In this document: positions 46,697-56,429 of the stretch, in pieces | Layout of the letters: every line of letters begins with the position of its first letter | Position numbering within the stretch: position 1 is the stretch's first letter | Origin: Desulfovibrio piger ATCC 29098 | GTDB taxonomy: Bacteria > Desulfobacterota > Desulfovibrionia > Desulfovibrionales > Desulfovibrionaceae | Direction: 5' to 3' | Assembly: GCF_000156375.1 (NCBI RefSeq) | Contig: NZ_DS996354.1 | Coordinates: 1 to 64,000 of the forward strand | DNA length: 64,000 bases | Position numbers and translations under genes: made by a program | The notes under the pieces: model-generated | Databases searched by the model: none | Told to the model about the DNA's origin: nothing | The model's input: only the letters and a program-made list of their open reading frames with translations

Positions 46697-47068
46697 CAGG
46701 CAGGAGTCGAACGATAAGCCGGGTTCTGTTCGCGCCGGGGCGCGCGATCGCCATTCCTCTAGAAGAGCAGTTACCTGCCCTCTCAAGCAGCCTACCCGGA
46801 AGGTATGGCCGGGCCAGCCTCCTTCCCTATTTGGCCTTGCTCCAGACGGGGTATGCCGAGCATGCCGTGTCACCACGGCATCTGGTGGTCTCTTACTCCA
46901 CCGTTTCACCCTTACCCGGCCGGTACGGGACCGGCCGGGCGGTTTGCTTTCTGTGGCGCTGTCCGAAGGTCGCCCTTCCTGGACGTTATCCAGCGTCCTG
47001 CCCTGTGGAGCCCGGACTTTCCTCTCCGGGCCAATGCCCGCAGCGGCGATCTGTCCGACTCCTGCCTG
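46697..47068 (-). ncRNA. rnpB: RNase P RNA, bacterial type A
   Basis: The catalytic RNA of RNase P, which trims 5' ends of pre-tRNAs, about 372 bases. P1 ends are exact complements (CAGGCAGGAGTCG and CGACTCCTGCCTG). Conserved blocks on the minus strand include GAGGAAAGTCCGGGCTCCAC near the 5' end, ACAGAAAGCAAACCGCC, GGTAAGGGTGAAACGGTG, and AACAGAACCCGGCTTATC near the 3' end. Six Ts follow the 3' end. It lies 7 bases after the zinc-ribbon stop codon and 19 before ispDF, so it is flanked by coding genes on the same strand. Confidence 0.97.
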
Positions 47069-47075
47069 TTGATTT

Positions 47076-47852
47076 TTAGTCCACCAGAGTCTTGGGTTTG
47101 GCCGGAGCGGCCTGCAGTTCCATATCCGGGAAGTGTTCGTTCCAGAAGATCAGGCGCTGGCAGTTGGGACAGCTCAGGATCTGCTGGCCGCGCTGCAGCT
47201 CGATGAAGGACTGCGGCGGGATGGCGATGTGGCAGCCGGAGCAGATGCCTTCGCGCACACCGACGATGACGGGATGCTCAAGACGCTTGCGGATGAATTC
47301 GTAACGCACGAAGACGGGCTGGGGGATGACGCTGGCGGCATGCTGGCGCTTTTCTTCCAGTTCGGCCAGCTTGACCTGGGCCAGCTGGATCTTTTCTTCC
47401 AGGCCGTCGCGGCGCACTTCCAGTTCGGCCTGGAGGGCACCGTGGGTCAGGTCCAGTTCGGCCAGGGCTTCGTTCTGGCGCTGCACCTCTTCCATGAGGG
47501 TCATCTTTTCTTCCTCACGGGAGCGGTTGATCTTTTCCATGCTGTCCATTTCGCGCATCATGGCATGGTATTCGCGCGTGTTCTCCACCTGCATGAGCTT
47601 GTTCTTGCTCTTCTTGATGCGGGCGGAGTCGTCGTCGATCTCCATGGCGAGGCGCTTCTGCTGTTCCTGCAGGTGGGTCAGCTTTTCCACGATGCGTTCG
47701 CGCTGGGCGTTGCTGGCATCGAATTTGGCCTGCAGCTCGTCCAGCTGGCGGGGAGCGGATTCCAGTTCCTGACGCACGGCAAAGATGGCGTCGTCCACTT
47801 TCTGCAGCTCGACAAGCTGGCGGATCTGGTCAAGATAGACAGCGGTGCTCAT
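47076..47852 (-). CDS. Coiled-coil zinc-ribbon protein (C4-type, CdsZ-like)
   Basis: A 258-residue protein. Residues about 8-180 are a long coiled coil (QLDELQAKFDASNAQRERIV, MDSMEKINRSREEEKMTLMEE). The C-terminal zinc ribbon has Cys pairs in EGICSGCHIAIPPQ and ILSCPNCQRLIFW. Proteins of this type pair with nif3 in many bacteria; a related one acts in chlamydial biology, but the general role is unclear. ATG 47852 has GGAGG upstream. Ten bases downstream of nif3 and just upstream of rnpB. Confidence 0.87.
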   Translation of the reverse strand: MSTAVYLDQIRQLVELQKVDDAIFAVRQELESAPRQLDELQAKFDASNAQRERIVEKLTHLQEQQKRLAMEIDDDSARIKKSKNKLMQVENTREYHAMMREMDSMEKINRSREEEKMTLMEEVQRQNEALAELDLTHGALQAELEVRRDGLEEKIQLAQVKLAELEEKRQHAASVIPQPVFVRYEFIRKRLEHPVIVGVREGICSGCHIAIPPQSFIELQRGQQILSCPNCQRLIFWNEHFPDMELQAAPAKPKTLVD

Positions 47853-47862
47853 GAGGTTCCTC

Positions 47863-48657
47863 CTAAAGAACGCGGGGATGGACAGGCTGGAAAGGAGAGG
47901 CCGAAGGCACGAAGACGACTTCGAGCATCGGGCAGGCGTGCTGCAGGTGGATGGCGGCACGCCGCATCATTTCTTCTTCCAGGCTGTGATGGCCCACGTC
48001 GAAAAGACAAAGTTGCGTATCCAGCGCCGTATGGTATTTGACGTCGCCGGTGATGAAAATGTCGGCACCCGCGGCGCGGGCCTCCTCCAGCAAGGAGGAT
48101 CCCGAACCGGTGCAGTAGGCCACACGCCGGATGTTTTCCGGGCAGGGGCCGCTGACGGTGGCGGTGCTCAGGTCGATGTGCGCTGCCAGCATGCCGGCCA
48201 GCTGCGGCAGGTCCACAGGTTCGGCCAGATCGCCGGCCAGGCCGAAGCCGTGCGGCAGTTCCCCCGTGCCGGGGCCGGTGGGCTCCAGCACGGCTAGATT
48301 GTCCAGATGCAGCTCGCGGGCCAGCCAGGACGCCGGGCCGTCGCTGTTGACATCCAGCGAGGTATGCGCGGCGTAGAGCGGCACATCGCTGGTCAGCAGC
48401 AGGCGCAGGACTTCATGGTAATGGTCGATGCGGTTGGGCAGCGAAGGTTTGAGCGCCAGCGGATGATGGCTGAGGATGCACTGCGCGCCGAGTTCGAGCG
48501 CGGCCGTGATGGAAGCCGGGCTCGGATCGAGGCAGACAGCCAGACGCGTGGCGTCGGTCCTGTGCGCGGCCACCTGCAGGCCCGAGGCGTCCCAGGACGC
48601 GGCGCCCTGCAGGGGGGCCATCTGTTCTATGATGGTAATGATCTCTGCTATATGCAT
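47863..48657 (-). CDS. Nif3-family dinuclear-metal protein
   Basis: A 264-residue NIF3/YqfO-type protein, in this family a toroidal hexamer with a two-metal site. The metal-binding motifs LSHHPLALKPSLP, YAAHTSLDV, ITGDVKYHTAL and the late VGHHSLEEE are visible. Proposed roles include GTP cyclohydrolase-like activity or metal handling; none is firm. The middle regulatory insert of larger members is absent. ATG follows GAGGGA. It follows a terminator-bearing leader. Confidence 0.88.
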   Translation of the reverse strand: MHIAEIITIIEQMAPLQGAASWDASGLQVAAHRTDATRLAVCLDPSPASITAALELGAQCILSHHPLALKPSLPNRIDHYHEVLRLLLTSDVPLYAAHTSLDVNSDGPASWLARELHLDNLAVLEPTGPGTGELPHGFGLAGDLAEPVDLPQLAGMLAAHIDLSTATVSGPCPENIRRVAYCTGSGSSLLEEARAAGADIFITGDVKYHTALDTQLCLFDVGHHSLEEEMMRRAAIHLQHACPMLEVVFVPSASPFQPVHPRVL

Positions 48658-48673
48658 ATCGATCCCTCACAGT

Positions 48674-48708
48674 AAAAAAGCACTTCCCTGAAACCAGAAA
48701 AGTGCTTT
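48674..48708 (-). terminator. Terminator or attenuator upstream of nif3
   Basis: On the minus strand AAGCACTT/AAGTGCTT stem, a loop of about 14 bases and six Ts. It lies between the promoter at 48796-48824 and the nif3 start codon. Confidence 0.75.
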
Positions 48709-48789
48709 CAAAAGCAAAGGGCGGCAGGCTCGCTGCAAATGATCGACACCTGTGTCTGCGACCACTGGGGCCGTAACCAGCAAAATGGT
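48674..48789 (-). ncRNA. Candidate small RNA or attenuated leader of about 115 bases
   Basis: A strong promoter and a Rho-independent terminator bracket about 115 non-coding bases. Local hairpins are visible: AACCA/TGGTT near the 5' end and a TCGC..GACAC/GTGTC..GCGA stem-loop in the middle. It does not match 6S, SRP, tmRNA, T-box or the riboswitch classes I know. Either a free small RNA or the attenuated leader of the nif3-zinc-ribbon-rnpB unit. Confidence 0.5.
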
Positions 48790-48795
48790 TCAAAG

Positions 48796-48824
48796 AATCT
48801 AGCTGGCCCTGAGCCCGCTGTCAA
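48796..48824 (-). promoter_or_regulatory. Strong sigma-70 promoter upstream of nif3
   Basis: On the minus strand TTGACA (48819-48824, perfect), a 17-base spacer and TAGATT (48796-48801). Confidence 0.75.
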
Positions 48825-48851
48825 GCGGGAAGTCGCCCTCTCTTCCTTATA

Positions 48852-49664
48852 TTAAAGGGCGCGCAGGTAGCGCACGGCGTTGGAGAACAGCTGGGTGGCC
48901 GGGGGCACGTCGATGGAGCCGCGGGTCCAGGTGGGATAGTTGGTCACATGGTGGAACGCTTCGGGGTGGGGCATGAGGCCCAGCACGCGCCCGCTGGGAT
49001 CCGTCAGGCCGGCGATGGCCAGGCTGGAACCGTTGGGGTTGAGCGGATATTCCATGGTCGCCTTGCCGGTCTCGGGATCGGCGTACTGCAGGGCGATGAG
49101 GTTCTCATCGGCCAGGCGCTGCAGGGTGGCGTCGTCGCGGGCGATGAGCTTGCCTTCGCCGTGGCGCACGGGCATGGCCATCATGGGCAGGTCCTTGGTG
49201 AAGACGCAGGGGCTCTTGGGGTTGGGCAGCAGATGCACCCAGCGGTCTTCGTAACGGGCGGAGTCGTTGTGGCTCAGGGAGACCTGGCGTTCGAAACGGT
49301 TGTTGTCCAGAGCGGGCAGCACGCCCAGCTTGACCAGCAGCTGGAAGCCGTTGCAGATGCCCAGGATCAGCTTGCCGTCATTGATGAATTCGGTCAGGGA
49401 CTGGAGCAGGGGAGTGCCCGTGCTGTCCTTCAGATAGCGCCAGCGCATGCTGGCAGCCTGGGCGGCGCCCAGGTCGTCACCATCCAGGAACCCGCCGGGG
49501 AACACGAGGAAGTGGTAATCGCTCAGGCGGACTTTGGCGGCCACGATGTCGGAAAAATGCACGACGTCAGCGCGGTCGGCACCCGCGAGACGGGCGGCGT
49601 GGGCGGTTTCGAGATGGGAATTGGTGCCATAGCCGGTGATGACGAGAGTATTGACTGTGCCCAT
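48852..49664 (-). CDS. purQ: Phosphoribosylformylglycinamidine synthase, glutamine amidotransferase subunit PurQ
   Basis: A 270-residue class I glutaminase subunit of FGAM synthase in purine synthesis, passing ammonia to PurL. Nucleophile Cys in LILGICNGFQLLVKLG (about residue 107) and the His/Glu in GLMPHPEAFHHV. Longer than small Bacillus-type PurQ (about 227), like versions used with large PurL. ATG 49664 has AAGGAGG 10 bases upstream; the longer frame is not used. Single gene, divergent from pyrG. Confidence 0.9.
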   Translation of the reverse strand: MGTVNTLVITGYGTNSHLETAHAARLAGADRADVVHFSDIVAAKVRLSDYHFLVFPGGFLDGDDLGAAQAASMRWRYLKDSTGTPLLQSLTEFINDGKLILGICNGFQLLVKLGVLPALDNNRFERQVSLSHNDSARYEDRWVHLLPNPKSPCVFTKDLPMMAMPVRHGEGKLIARDDATLQRLADENLIALQYADPETGKATMEYPLNPNGSSLAIAGLTDPSGRVLGLMPHPEAFHHVTNYPTWTRGSIDVPPATQLFSNAVRYLRAL

Positions 49665-49723
49665 GCGGCAGAAGCCTCCTTGCAAGCGGTAGCCACAAAG
49701 GGCCACTATAGAAATGGAAAAAG

Positions 49724-49752
49724 AGACTACCTGCAAAGTTTATAATAGTCAA
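49724..49752 (-). promoter_or_regulatory. Promoter of purQ
   Basis: On the minus strand TTGACT (49747-49752), a 17-base spacer and TAGTCT (49724-49729). The plus strand carries a TATAAT at 49741-49746 that might serve pyrG, but without a matching -35. Confidence 0.45.
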
Positions 49753-49866
49753 TGCTGGTAAAATGATTCGGATTGGTGTAAAACCTCCCGATTGCGCAAG
49801 GGCGGTTTGCCCGGGCGCAGCACATGCGGTCCGGACCACGGTCCGCTGTATGTCATCAAAAGGTAG

Positions 49867-51516
<1,650 letters not shown>

Positions 51517-51541
51517 GGCTTTTGTGCAAGAAAAGCCGTTC

Positions 51542-51575
51542 AGGACGCTCCGCTGGCGCGGGGCGTCCTTTTTTT
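51542..51575 (+). terminator. Terminator of pyrG
   Basis: A 12-base stem of AGGACGC..CCGC with its complement (one mismatch) and seven Ts. Confidence 0.88.
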
Positions 51576-51645
51576 ATGCAATGACTTGAAATATTCCCTT
51601 TTTTGTGCTCTCAGGCCAGCCTCCCTTGCCTATTGGTGCAGCATG

Positions 51646-51661
51646 TGGCATGGTATTTGAA
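51646..51661 (+). promoter_or_regulatory. Sigma-54-like (-24/-12) promoter in front of rpoN
   Basis: TGGCATGGTATTTGAA differs from the consensus TGGCAC-R-N4-TTGCW at two positions (T for C in the -24 block, A for C in the -12 GC). A start near 51672 would leave about 24 bases before the rpoN ATG. Autoregulation is inference. Confidence 0.4.
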
Positions 51662-51695
51662 ACGTAGAAAATTTTTACTGACAGGATAGCACCCC

Positions 51696-53126
51696 ATGGC
51701 ATTGGAACTTCGTCAACAACTCAAATTGTCGCAGCAGCTGGTCATGACCCCCCAGCTGCAGCAGGCCATCAAGCTGTTGCAGCTTTCTCGTGTCGAACTT
51801 CTGGAGACCGTCCAGCAGGAGCTGCTGGAAAACCCCTTCCTGGAAGAGGCCCCGGCCAATGAGCCCGTGGCTCCGCAGGATCAGGAAGAGTCGCGGCACG
51901 AGAAGCCCCAGGACGAAGTCTATGACGAGGATCTTTCCCGCAATGCCGACTGGGAGGAATACCTCGGCGAATTCGCCAGCACGCCGCGCACTTCGCAGGG
52001 GCGGGAACTGGAGATCGCGGAAGAGATCTCTCCCCTGGAGGCCCGCTATTCGGCCAAACCCACGCTGGAAGGGCATCTGCTCTGGCAGCTGCATCTTTCG
52101 ACCCTGACGGACGAGCAGAAGGAGATCGGCGAGATCATCATCGGCAATCTGGGCTCGTCGGGCTATCTGCGCGCCAGTGTGGAAGAGATCGCCGAGATGG
52201 CGTCCACCACGCCGGAGGCCGTCCAGACCGTGCTGGAACGCGTGCAGCTTTTCGACCCCGTGGGCGTGGCGGCCCGGGATGCCCGCGAATGCCTGCTGGT
52301 GCAGCTGAAGAACCTGCGCTACGACCGTGATCCCATCCTGCTGGAGCTGGTGCAGTCGCATCTGGAAGATCTGGAGGCCCACCGCTACAAGCCCCTGCTG
52401 CGCAAGTTCAAGCTGGATATGGAAGGCCTGCGCGAGTACCTGGACATCATCCAGTCCCTGGAGCCCCTGCCCGGGGCCAGCTTCGACGGCAGCGAGCCCA
52501 CCTATGTGAGTCCTGACGTCTTCGTGTACAGCGTCGGCGACGAATTCGTCATCCTGCTCAATGAAGATGGTTTGCCGCATCTGCAGCTCTCCAGCATGTT
52601 GCGTGATGGCGTTCCCTCCTGTAATGAAAAAGAGAAGGACTACGTTTCGGAAAAAGTACGTTCCGCCTCCTGGCTCATCCGCAGTCTGTACCAGCGGCAG
52701 CGGACGCTGTATAAAGTGGTGGAGAGCATCGTCAAACATCAGCAGCCCTTTTTCCGTGACGGCGTCACCAAGCTCGCACCGCTCATCCTCAAGGATATCG
52801 CCGACGATATCGGGATGCATGAGTCCACGGTCAGCCGCATCACCACCAACAAGTATGTGGCGACGCCGCACGGCATCTTCGAACTCAAATTTTTCTTCAA
52901 CAGCGGGCTTGAACTGGACGATGGAAGTCAGGTAGGCTCAGAGAGCGTCAAGGCACTGATCAAAAAGTTCATCGCTGGCGAAGATCCCAAATCGCCCCTG
53001 AGCGACGAGCGGCTCGGCGAGCTGCTCAAGGAACAGTTGAAGGTCAATATCGCACGGCGCACGGTGGCCAAGTACCGCACGGCGCTGAACATCCCCTCAT
53101 CCTCAAAGCGCAAGGAACATTTCTGA
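51696..53126 (+). CDS. rpoN: RNA polymerase sigma-54 factor RpoN
   Basis: A 476-residue sigma-54. Gln-rich region I (MALELRQQLKLSQQLVMTPQLQQAIKLLQLSR), an acidic linker (about 50-90), the core-binding domain, the HTH near DIADDIGMHESTVSRITTNKYV, and the RpoN box ARRTVAKYR near residue 460. It directs activator-dependent transcription at -24/-12 promoters. It starts a cluster with hpf, rapZ and PTS genes, the standard rpoN neighbourhood. Confidence 0.96.
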   Translation: MALELRQQLKLSQQLVMTPQLQQAIKLLQLSRVELLETVQQELLENPFLEEAPANEPVAPQDQEESRHEKPQDEVYDEDLSRNADWEEYLGEFASTPRTSQGRELEIAEEISPLEARYSAKPTLEGHLLWQLHLSTLTDEQKEIGEIIIGNLGSSGYLRASVEEIAEMASTTPEAVQTVLERVQLFDPVGVAARDARECLLVQLKNLRYDRDPILLELVQSHLEDLEAHRYKPLLRKFKLDMEGLREYLDIIQSLEPLPGASFDGSEPTYVSPDVFVYSVGDEFVILLNEDGLPHLQLSSMLRDGVPSCNEKEKDYVSEKVRSASWLIRSLYQRQRTLYKVVESIVKHQQPFFRDGVTKLAPLILKDIADDIGMHESTVSRITTNKYVATPHGIFELKFFFNSGLELDDGSQVGSESVKALIKKFIAGEDPKSPLSDERLGELLKEQLKVNIARRTVAKYRTALNIPSSSKRKEHF

Positions 53127-53148
53127 TTCCTGCACCACGGGAGGTTCT

Positions 53149-53688
53149 ATGAACATTGCTTTCACTTTCAAGAACTTCGAGGCCTCCGATCATCTGAAGA
53201 AGTATGCCCGTCGCCGTATGGAAAAGATGGGACGCTTTTTTGGCAAGGCTTCCGGACTGGAAGTCGGTGTTGTGCTTACTGTGGACAAGTTCCGGCATCG
53301 CTGTGAAGTGACCATCGCCGGCGAGGGGCTGCACCTGAGCGCTTCCGAGCAGTCGTCCGATATGTACGCTGCCATCGACCTTGTGGTGGACAAGGTCGAG
53401 GCCCAGATCAAGAAGCACGTCTCGCGCGTCAAGGAACAGCGCCGTCAGGCCCGCAACGCCAACGTGGACGTCTTCACCTACAACCTGGAAGCCGATCCCG
53501 ATGAGGAACCCACCGTGGTGGGCACCGAGCGCTTCGCGCCCAAGCCCCTGCATCTGGATGAAGCCCTGATGCAGCTGGAATCCATCGGCAGCGAGTTCCT
53601 GGTCTTCATCAATGCCGAGACCGACCGCGTCAATGTGGTGTACCGCCGCCGCATCGGCGGCTATGCCGTCATCGACCCTGTCCTGTAA
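53149..53688 (+). CDS. hpf: Ribosome hibernation-promoting factor, long form
   Basis: A 179-residue protein that dimerises 70S ribosomes in slow growth. The N-terminal YfiA-like domain (about 1-100, [58 protein letters not shown]) is joined to the C-terminal dimerisation domain (about 120-179, [39 protein letters not shown]). Good ribosome site GGGAGG. Confidence 0.93.
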   Translation: MNIAFTFKNFEASDHLKKYARRRMEKMGRFFGKASGLEVGVVLTVDKFRHRCEVTIAGEGLHLSASEQSSDMYAAIDLVVDKVEAQIKKHVSRVKEQRRQARNANVDVFTYNLEADPDEEPTVVGTERFAPKPLHLDEALMQLESIGSEFLVFINAETDRVNVVYRRRIGGYAVIDPVL

Positions 53689-53695
53689 AGACTTC

Positions 53696-53717
53696 GGGGC
53701 CCCCGCAAGGGGGCCCC
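53696..53717 (+). other. Hairpin between hpf and rapZ
   Basis: Perfect 9-bp stem GGGGCCCCC/GGGGGCCCC with a GCAA tetraloop and no T-run; likely stabilises or pauses the transcript instead of ending it. Confidence 0.6.
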
Positions 53718-53729
53718 TTCGAGATTGCC

Positions 53730-54632
53730 ATGAGCCAGACACCATCCGAGGGCGCGGCGGCGCCTGTCCAGGTCTGTATAGTCACCGGCCTTTCGGGGGC
53801 CGGTAAAAGTACGGCGCTACGGGTCTTTGAAGACCTGCGCTATTTCACTGTGGACGGATTGCCCGCCGGGCTGGCCGTCGAGATGGTGGAGATGATGCGG
53901 CGCGGATCCATGGAACGGTTTCGGGGCATGGCCCTGGGCATGGACATGCGCCAGCAGGATTTTCTGGAAGAGCTCAACGTGGCCCTTGCCCAGCTTTCCG
54001 AGCACGGCGTCCGGCCCGTGCTGCTTTTTCTGGAAGCCGGGGCGCAGGAGCTCATGCGCCGCTATGCCACCACCCGCCGGCCCCATCCGCTAGAGCGTGA
54101 AGGCATGGGCCTTGAGGATGCCCTGCGCGAGGAACGCACGCGCCTGGCTCCTGTGCGCGAGATGGCGGATCTGGTCATCGATACCAGCCGCTTTTCCATC
54201 CATGACCTGCGCCGCGCCATCCAGAAGCGCTGGAGCAGGACGTCGGGCAAGTTGCGGGCCATCCGGGTCAACGTCATCTCGTTCGGCTTCAAATATGGTG
54301 TCCCGCGCGAGGCGGATTTCGTCTTTGACCTGCGCTTTTTGCCCAATCCCTATTTCGTAGAAAAATTGCGTCCCCTCAGCGGCAAGGACAAGGCCGTCCG
54401 TGACTATGTCTTTGCCTCCGAGGCCGCGCAGGAATTCGAGAAGAAGCTTTTCGACCTGGTGCGCTTCATGCTGCCGCAGATGGAAGCGGAAGGCCGCTAC
54501 CGGGTGGCCATAGCCGTGGGCTGTACCGGTGGCCGCCACCGTTCCGTCGCCACGGCCGAGGCCCTGTTCCAGATGCTGCGCCAGGCGGATTATCCGGCCA
54601 GTATCGAGCACAGGCACCTTGAACTTGGCTAG
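53730..54632 (+). CDS. rapZ: RNase adapter protein RapZ
   Basis: A 300-residue P-loop protein; in enteric bacteria it binds glucosamine-6-phosphate and guides RNase E to the GlmZ small RNA. Walker A is [11 protein letters not shown]. The C-terminal domain has [25 protein letters not shown] and the signature [14 protein letters not shown]. Enteric targets are probably absent here, so its role may differ. It sits between hpf and PTS genes as in other rpoN clusters. Confidence 0.93.
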   Translation: MSQTPSEGAAAPVQVCIVTGLSGAGKSTALRVFEDLRYFTVDGLPAGLAVEMVEMMRRGSMERFRGMALGMDMRQQDFLEELNVALAQLSEHGVRPVLLFLEAGAQELMRRYATTRRPHPLEREGMGLEDALREERTRLAPVREMADLVIDTSRFSIHDLRRAIQKRWSRTSGKLRAIRVNVISFGFKYGVPREADFVFDLRFLPNPYFVEKLRPLSGKDKAVRDYVFASEAAQEFEKKLFDLVRFMLPQMEAEGRYRVAIAVGCTGGRHRSVATAEALFQMLRQADYPASIEHRHLELG

Positions 54633-54700
54633 GAAAGCTGGCACTCTTGGCCTTACGTGCTGCATTTTGCAGAAATTTCAGTTCCAGCGCGAGGTATGTC

Positions 54701-55144
54701 ATGTCGGAACAGCAATCTTCCACCCAGGTCGGCATCATCGTTGTCGCCCATGCCGACTATGGCTCTGCCATGTTGCGCACGGCGGAGTTCATCCTTGGTA
54801 CCCTGAGCGACTGCACCTCCATCAGCGTGGACATCGCCCAGGAAGTGCCCGAGACCGTGCGCCGTCTGGATGATGCCGCCCAGCGGCTGGACAAGGGCGC
54901 AGGGGTCATCATCCTCACCGACATGTTCGGCGGCACCCCCACCAACCTGGCCCTCTCCCTGCTGGGGAGCCATAATGTGGAAGTCGTCACCGGCGTCAAC
55001 CTGCCCATGCTGCTCAAGGTCTTCACCTGTCGCGAAAAGCCCCTGGCCGAGCTGGCCAAGCTGGCCGGAGAGGCCGGTACCAAGGGCATCGTCGTGGCCG
55101 GCAGCATGCTGCGTTCCCGGAACAAAGAAAAAACAGGCGATTGA
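54701..55144 (+). CDS. PTS mannose-family EIIA component
   Basis: A 147-residue cytoplasmic phosphocarrier. The phospho-His lies in VGIIVVAHADYGSAML (about residue 20), and VIILTDMFGGTPTNLALSL is the family hallmark. ATG 54701 begins the domain after GCGAGG. It is stand-alone, not fused to IIB. The stop is four bases from a possible TTG start of IIB. Confidence 0.9.
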   Translation: MSEQQSSTQVGIIVVAHADYGSAMLRTAEFILGTLSDCTSISVDIAQEVPETVRRLDDAAQRLDKGAGVIILTDMFGGTPTNLALSLLGSHNVEVVTGVNLPMLLKVFTCREKPLAELAKLAGEAGTKGIVVAGSMLRSRNKEKTGD

Positions 55145-55149
55145 TCCGT

Positions 55150-55611
55150 ATGCTCTGGTTCAGAGTGGACAACCGTCTGGTGCACGGGCAGGTCATCGAA
55201 GGCTGGTTGCCCTATGTGGCCGCCCGGCACCTGATAGTTGCCAATGACGCCATGTCCGCGGACCTTCTGCAGCAGCAGATCGTCTCTCTGGCGGTACCGG
55301 AACAGGTGGCCATCCACTTTGTGCCGGTGGATGCCCTGCTCGAGACGCTGGCCTGTTGCGGCGAGAGCAGCCTTGTCCTTTTTGCCGACTGTCAGGATGC
55401 CCGCAGGGCCCTGGAAAGCGGCGTCGCCATCCGGGCCCTCAATATCGGCAATCTGCATTACGCACCGGGCAAGATCCAGATCTTCCCGCATGTGGCCCTC
55501 TCCGAACAGGACAGGGAAGACCTGCGGGCCATGCTGCAGCAGCAGGTGGAGCTGGATTTCCGTTGTGTGCCTTCCGACAAAATCCGGGATGCTTATGAGC
55601 AGCTTCTCTGA
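55150..55611 (+). CDS. PTS mannose-family EIIB component
   Basis: A 153-residue phosphocarrier with the phospho-His in WFRVDNRLVHGQVIEGWLPY (about residue 12). ATG 55150 is preferred; TTG 55141, overlapping the IIA stop, is possible. It passes phosphate from IIA toward a sugar through IIC. Its stop overlaps the IIC start (TGATG). Confidence 0.9.
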   Translation: MLWFRVDNRLVHGQVIEGWLPYVAARHLIVANDAMSADLLQQQIVSLAVPEQVAIHFVPVDALLETLACCGESSLVLFADCQDARRALESGVAIRALNIGNLHYAPGKIQIFPHVALSEQDREDLRAMLQQQVELDFRCVPSDKIRDAYEQLL

Positions 55612-56294
55612 TGCCCTCTGGCTGGGCGTGCACTACGCTTTTTTTTGTCCTCGCGGGGATAGCCCGTTCTTCCTTTGTCTTCAGGCTGGCTGACAGGCCC
55701 CTGTTCTGGGCCCTGCTGCTGGGCGCCATCTCCGGCCAGTGGCAACCCGCGCTCTCGCTGGGGATCGTGGTGGAGCTGCTCTGGCTCGACGTCATCGCCC
55801 TGGGCAGTGTGGTCCCGCCCTTCGGGACGCTGGCCTTCCTGCTGCTTTTCCCCCTGTCCATCATCCCGGGCTGGTCTGAGGCCCATCAATTCCTTGCGCC
55901 CCTGATGTTCGCGGTATTCGCGGCCTATGGCGCCAGCTACGCGGAACGTTACCAGCGGGTGGCGCTCAATCCGCTGGTGGATCTGGTCACGGCATCGTTC
56001 TCTTCCGGTCGCGGCTGTACGCCGGGGCAGGCCGTGGCACTGGGGGCCGTGGTGCGTGCCGGTTGGCAGTTCTCGCTCTACATGCTGTGCTATGTGGTCT
56101 TGTGGCTGGCCTGTGAGCTGCTGGGGGACGCGATCTTCCTTTTTGAAGGGCAGATGAGCTGGCCCATGCTGTTTGCGGCTAGTATGGTGGGCGGCATCCT
56201 TTCCCTGCGCACACGCCGGGCATACGCCTGCCTCGTGGGGATGTTCGTGGCGGTCTGGAGCTTTCTGGCCGTGACCAGGCTGGACATCTTTTAG
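55611..56294 (+). CDS. PTS mannose/sorbose-family EIIC permease-like protein
   Basis: A 227-residue membrane protein with about six or seven helices, somewhat shorter than usual IIC (about 250-265). The stretch QWQPALSLGIVVELLWLDVIALGSVVPPFGTLAF is typical of the mannose/sorbose IIC group. A terminator follows, and no IID gene is seen. Without IID transport should not work, so the set may serve regulation or borrow a IID encoded elsewhere. Confidence 0.82.
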   Translation: MPSGWACTTLFFVLAGIARSSFVFRLADRPLFWALLLGAISGQWQPALSLGIVVELLWLDVIALGSVVPPFGTLAFLLLFPLSIIPGWSEAHQFLAPLMFAVFAAYGASYAERYQRVALNPLVDLVTASFSSGRGCTPGQAVALGAVVRAGWQFSLYMLCYVVLWLACELLGDAIFLFEGQMSWPMLFAASMVGGILSLRTRRAYACLVGMFVAVWSFLAVTRLDIF

Positions 56295-56338
56295 GTGCTG
56301 CCGGGATCCCTCGGCACAGTTCTTTCCTCATTTTGCAT

Positions 56339-56388
56339 AAAAAAGCTGCGTCGTGCATGGCATCACCATGCGGACGCAGCTTTTTTTC
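56339..56388. terminator. Terminator of the rpoN-PTS cluster
   Basis: AAAAGCTGCGTC and its complement GACGCAGCTTTT with an inner GCATGG-type stem, ending in seven Ts. Confidence 0.88.
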
Positions 56389-56429
56389 GGTCATCGCCGT
56401 TGGGCCAGCGCCGGAATATCCCGAGTCCG

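Noticed and set aside
46678-46909. N-terminal extension of IspDF upstream of ATG 46678
   Set aside because: The extra codons overlap the RNase P RNA and have no homology-like character.
48674-48789. 6S, SRP or T-box RNA at the nif3 leader
   Set aside because: No SRP domain IV motif, no T-box sequence, and too short without the large central bubble of 6S RNA.
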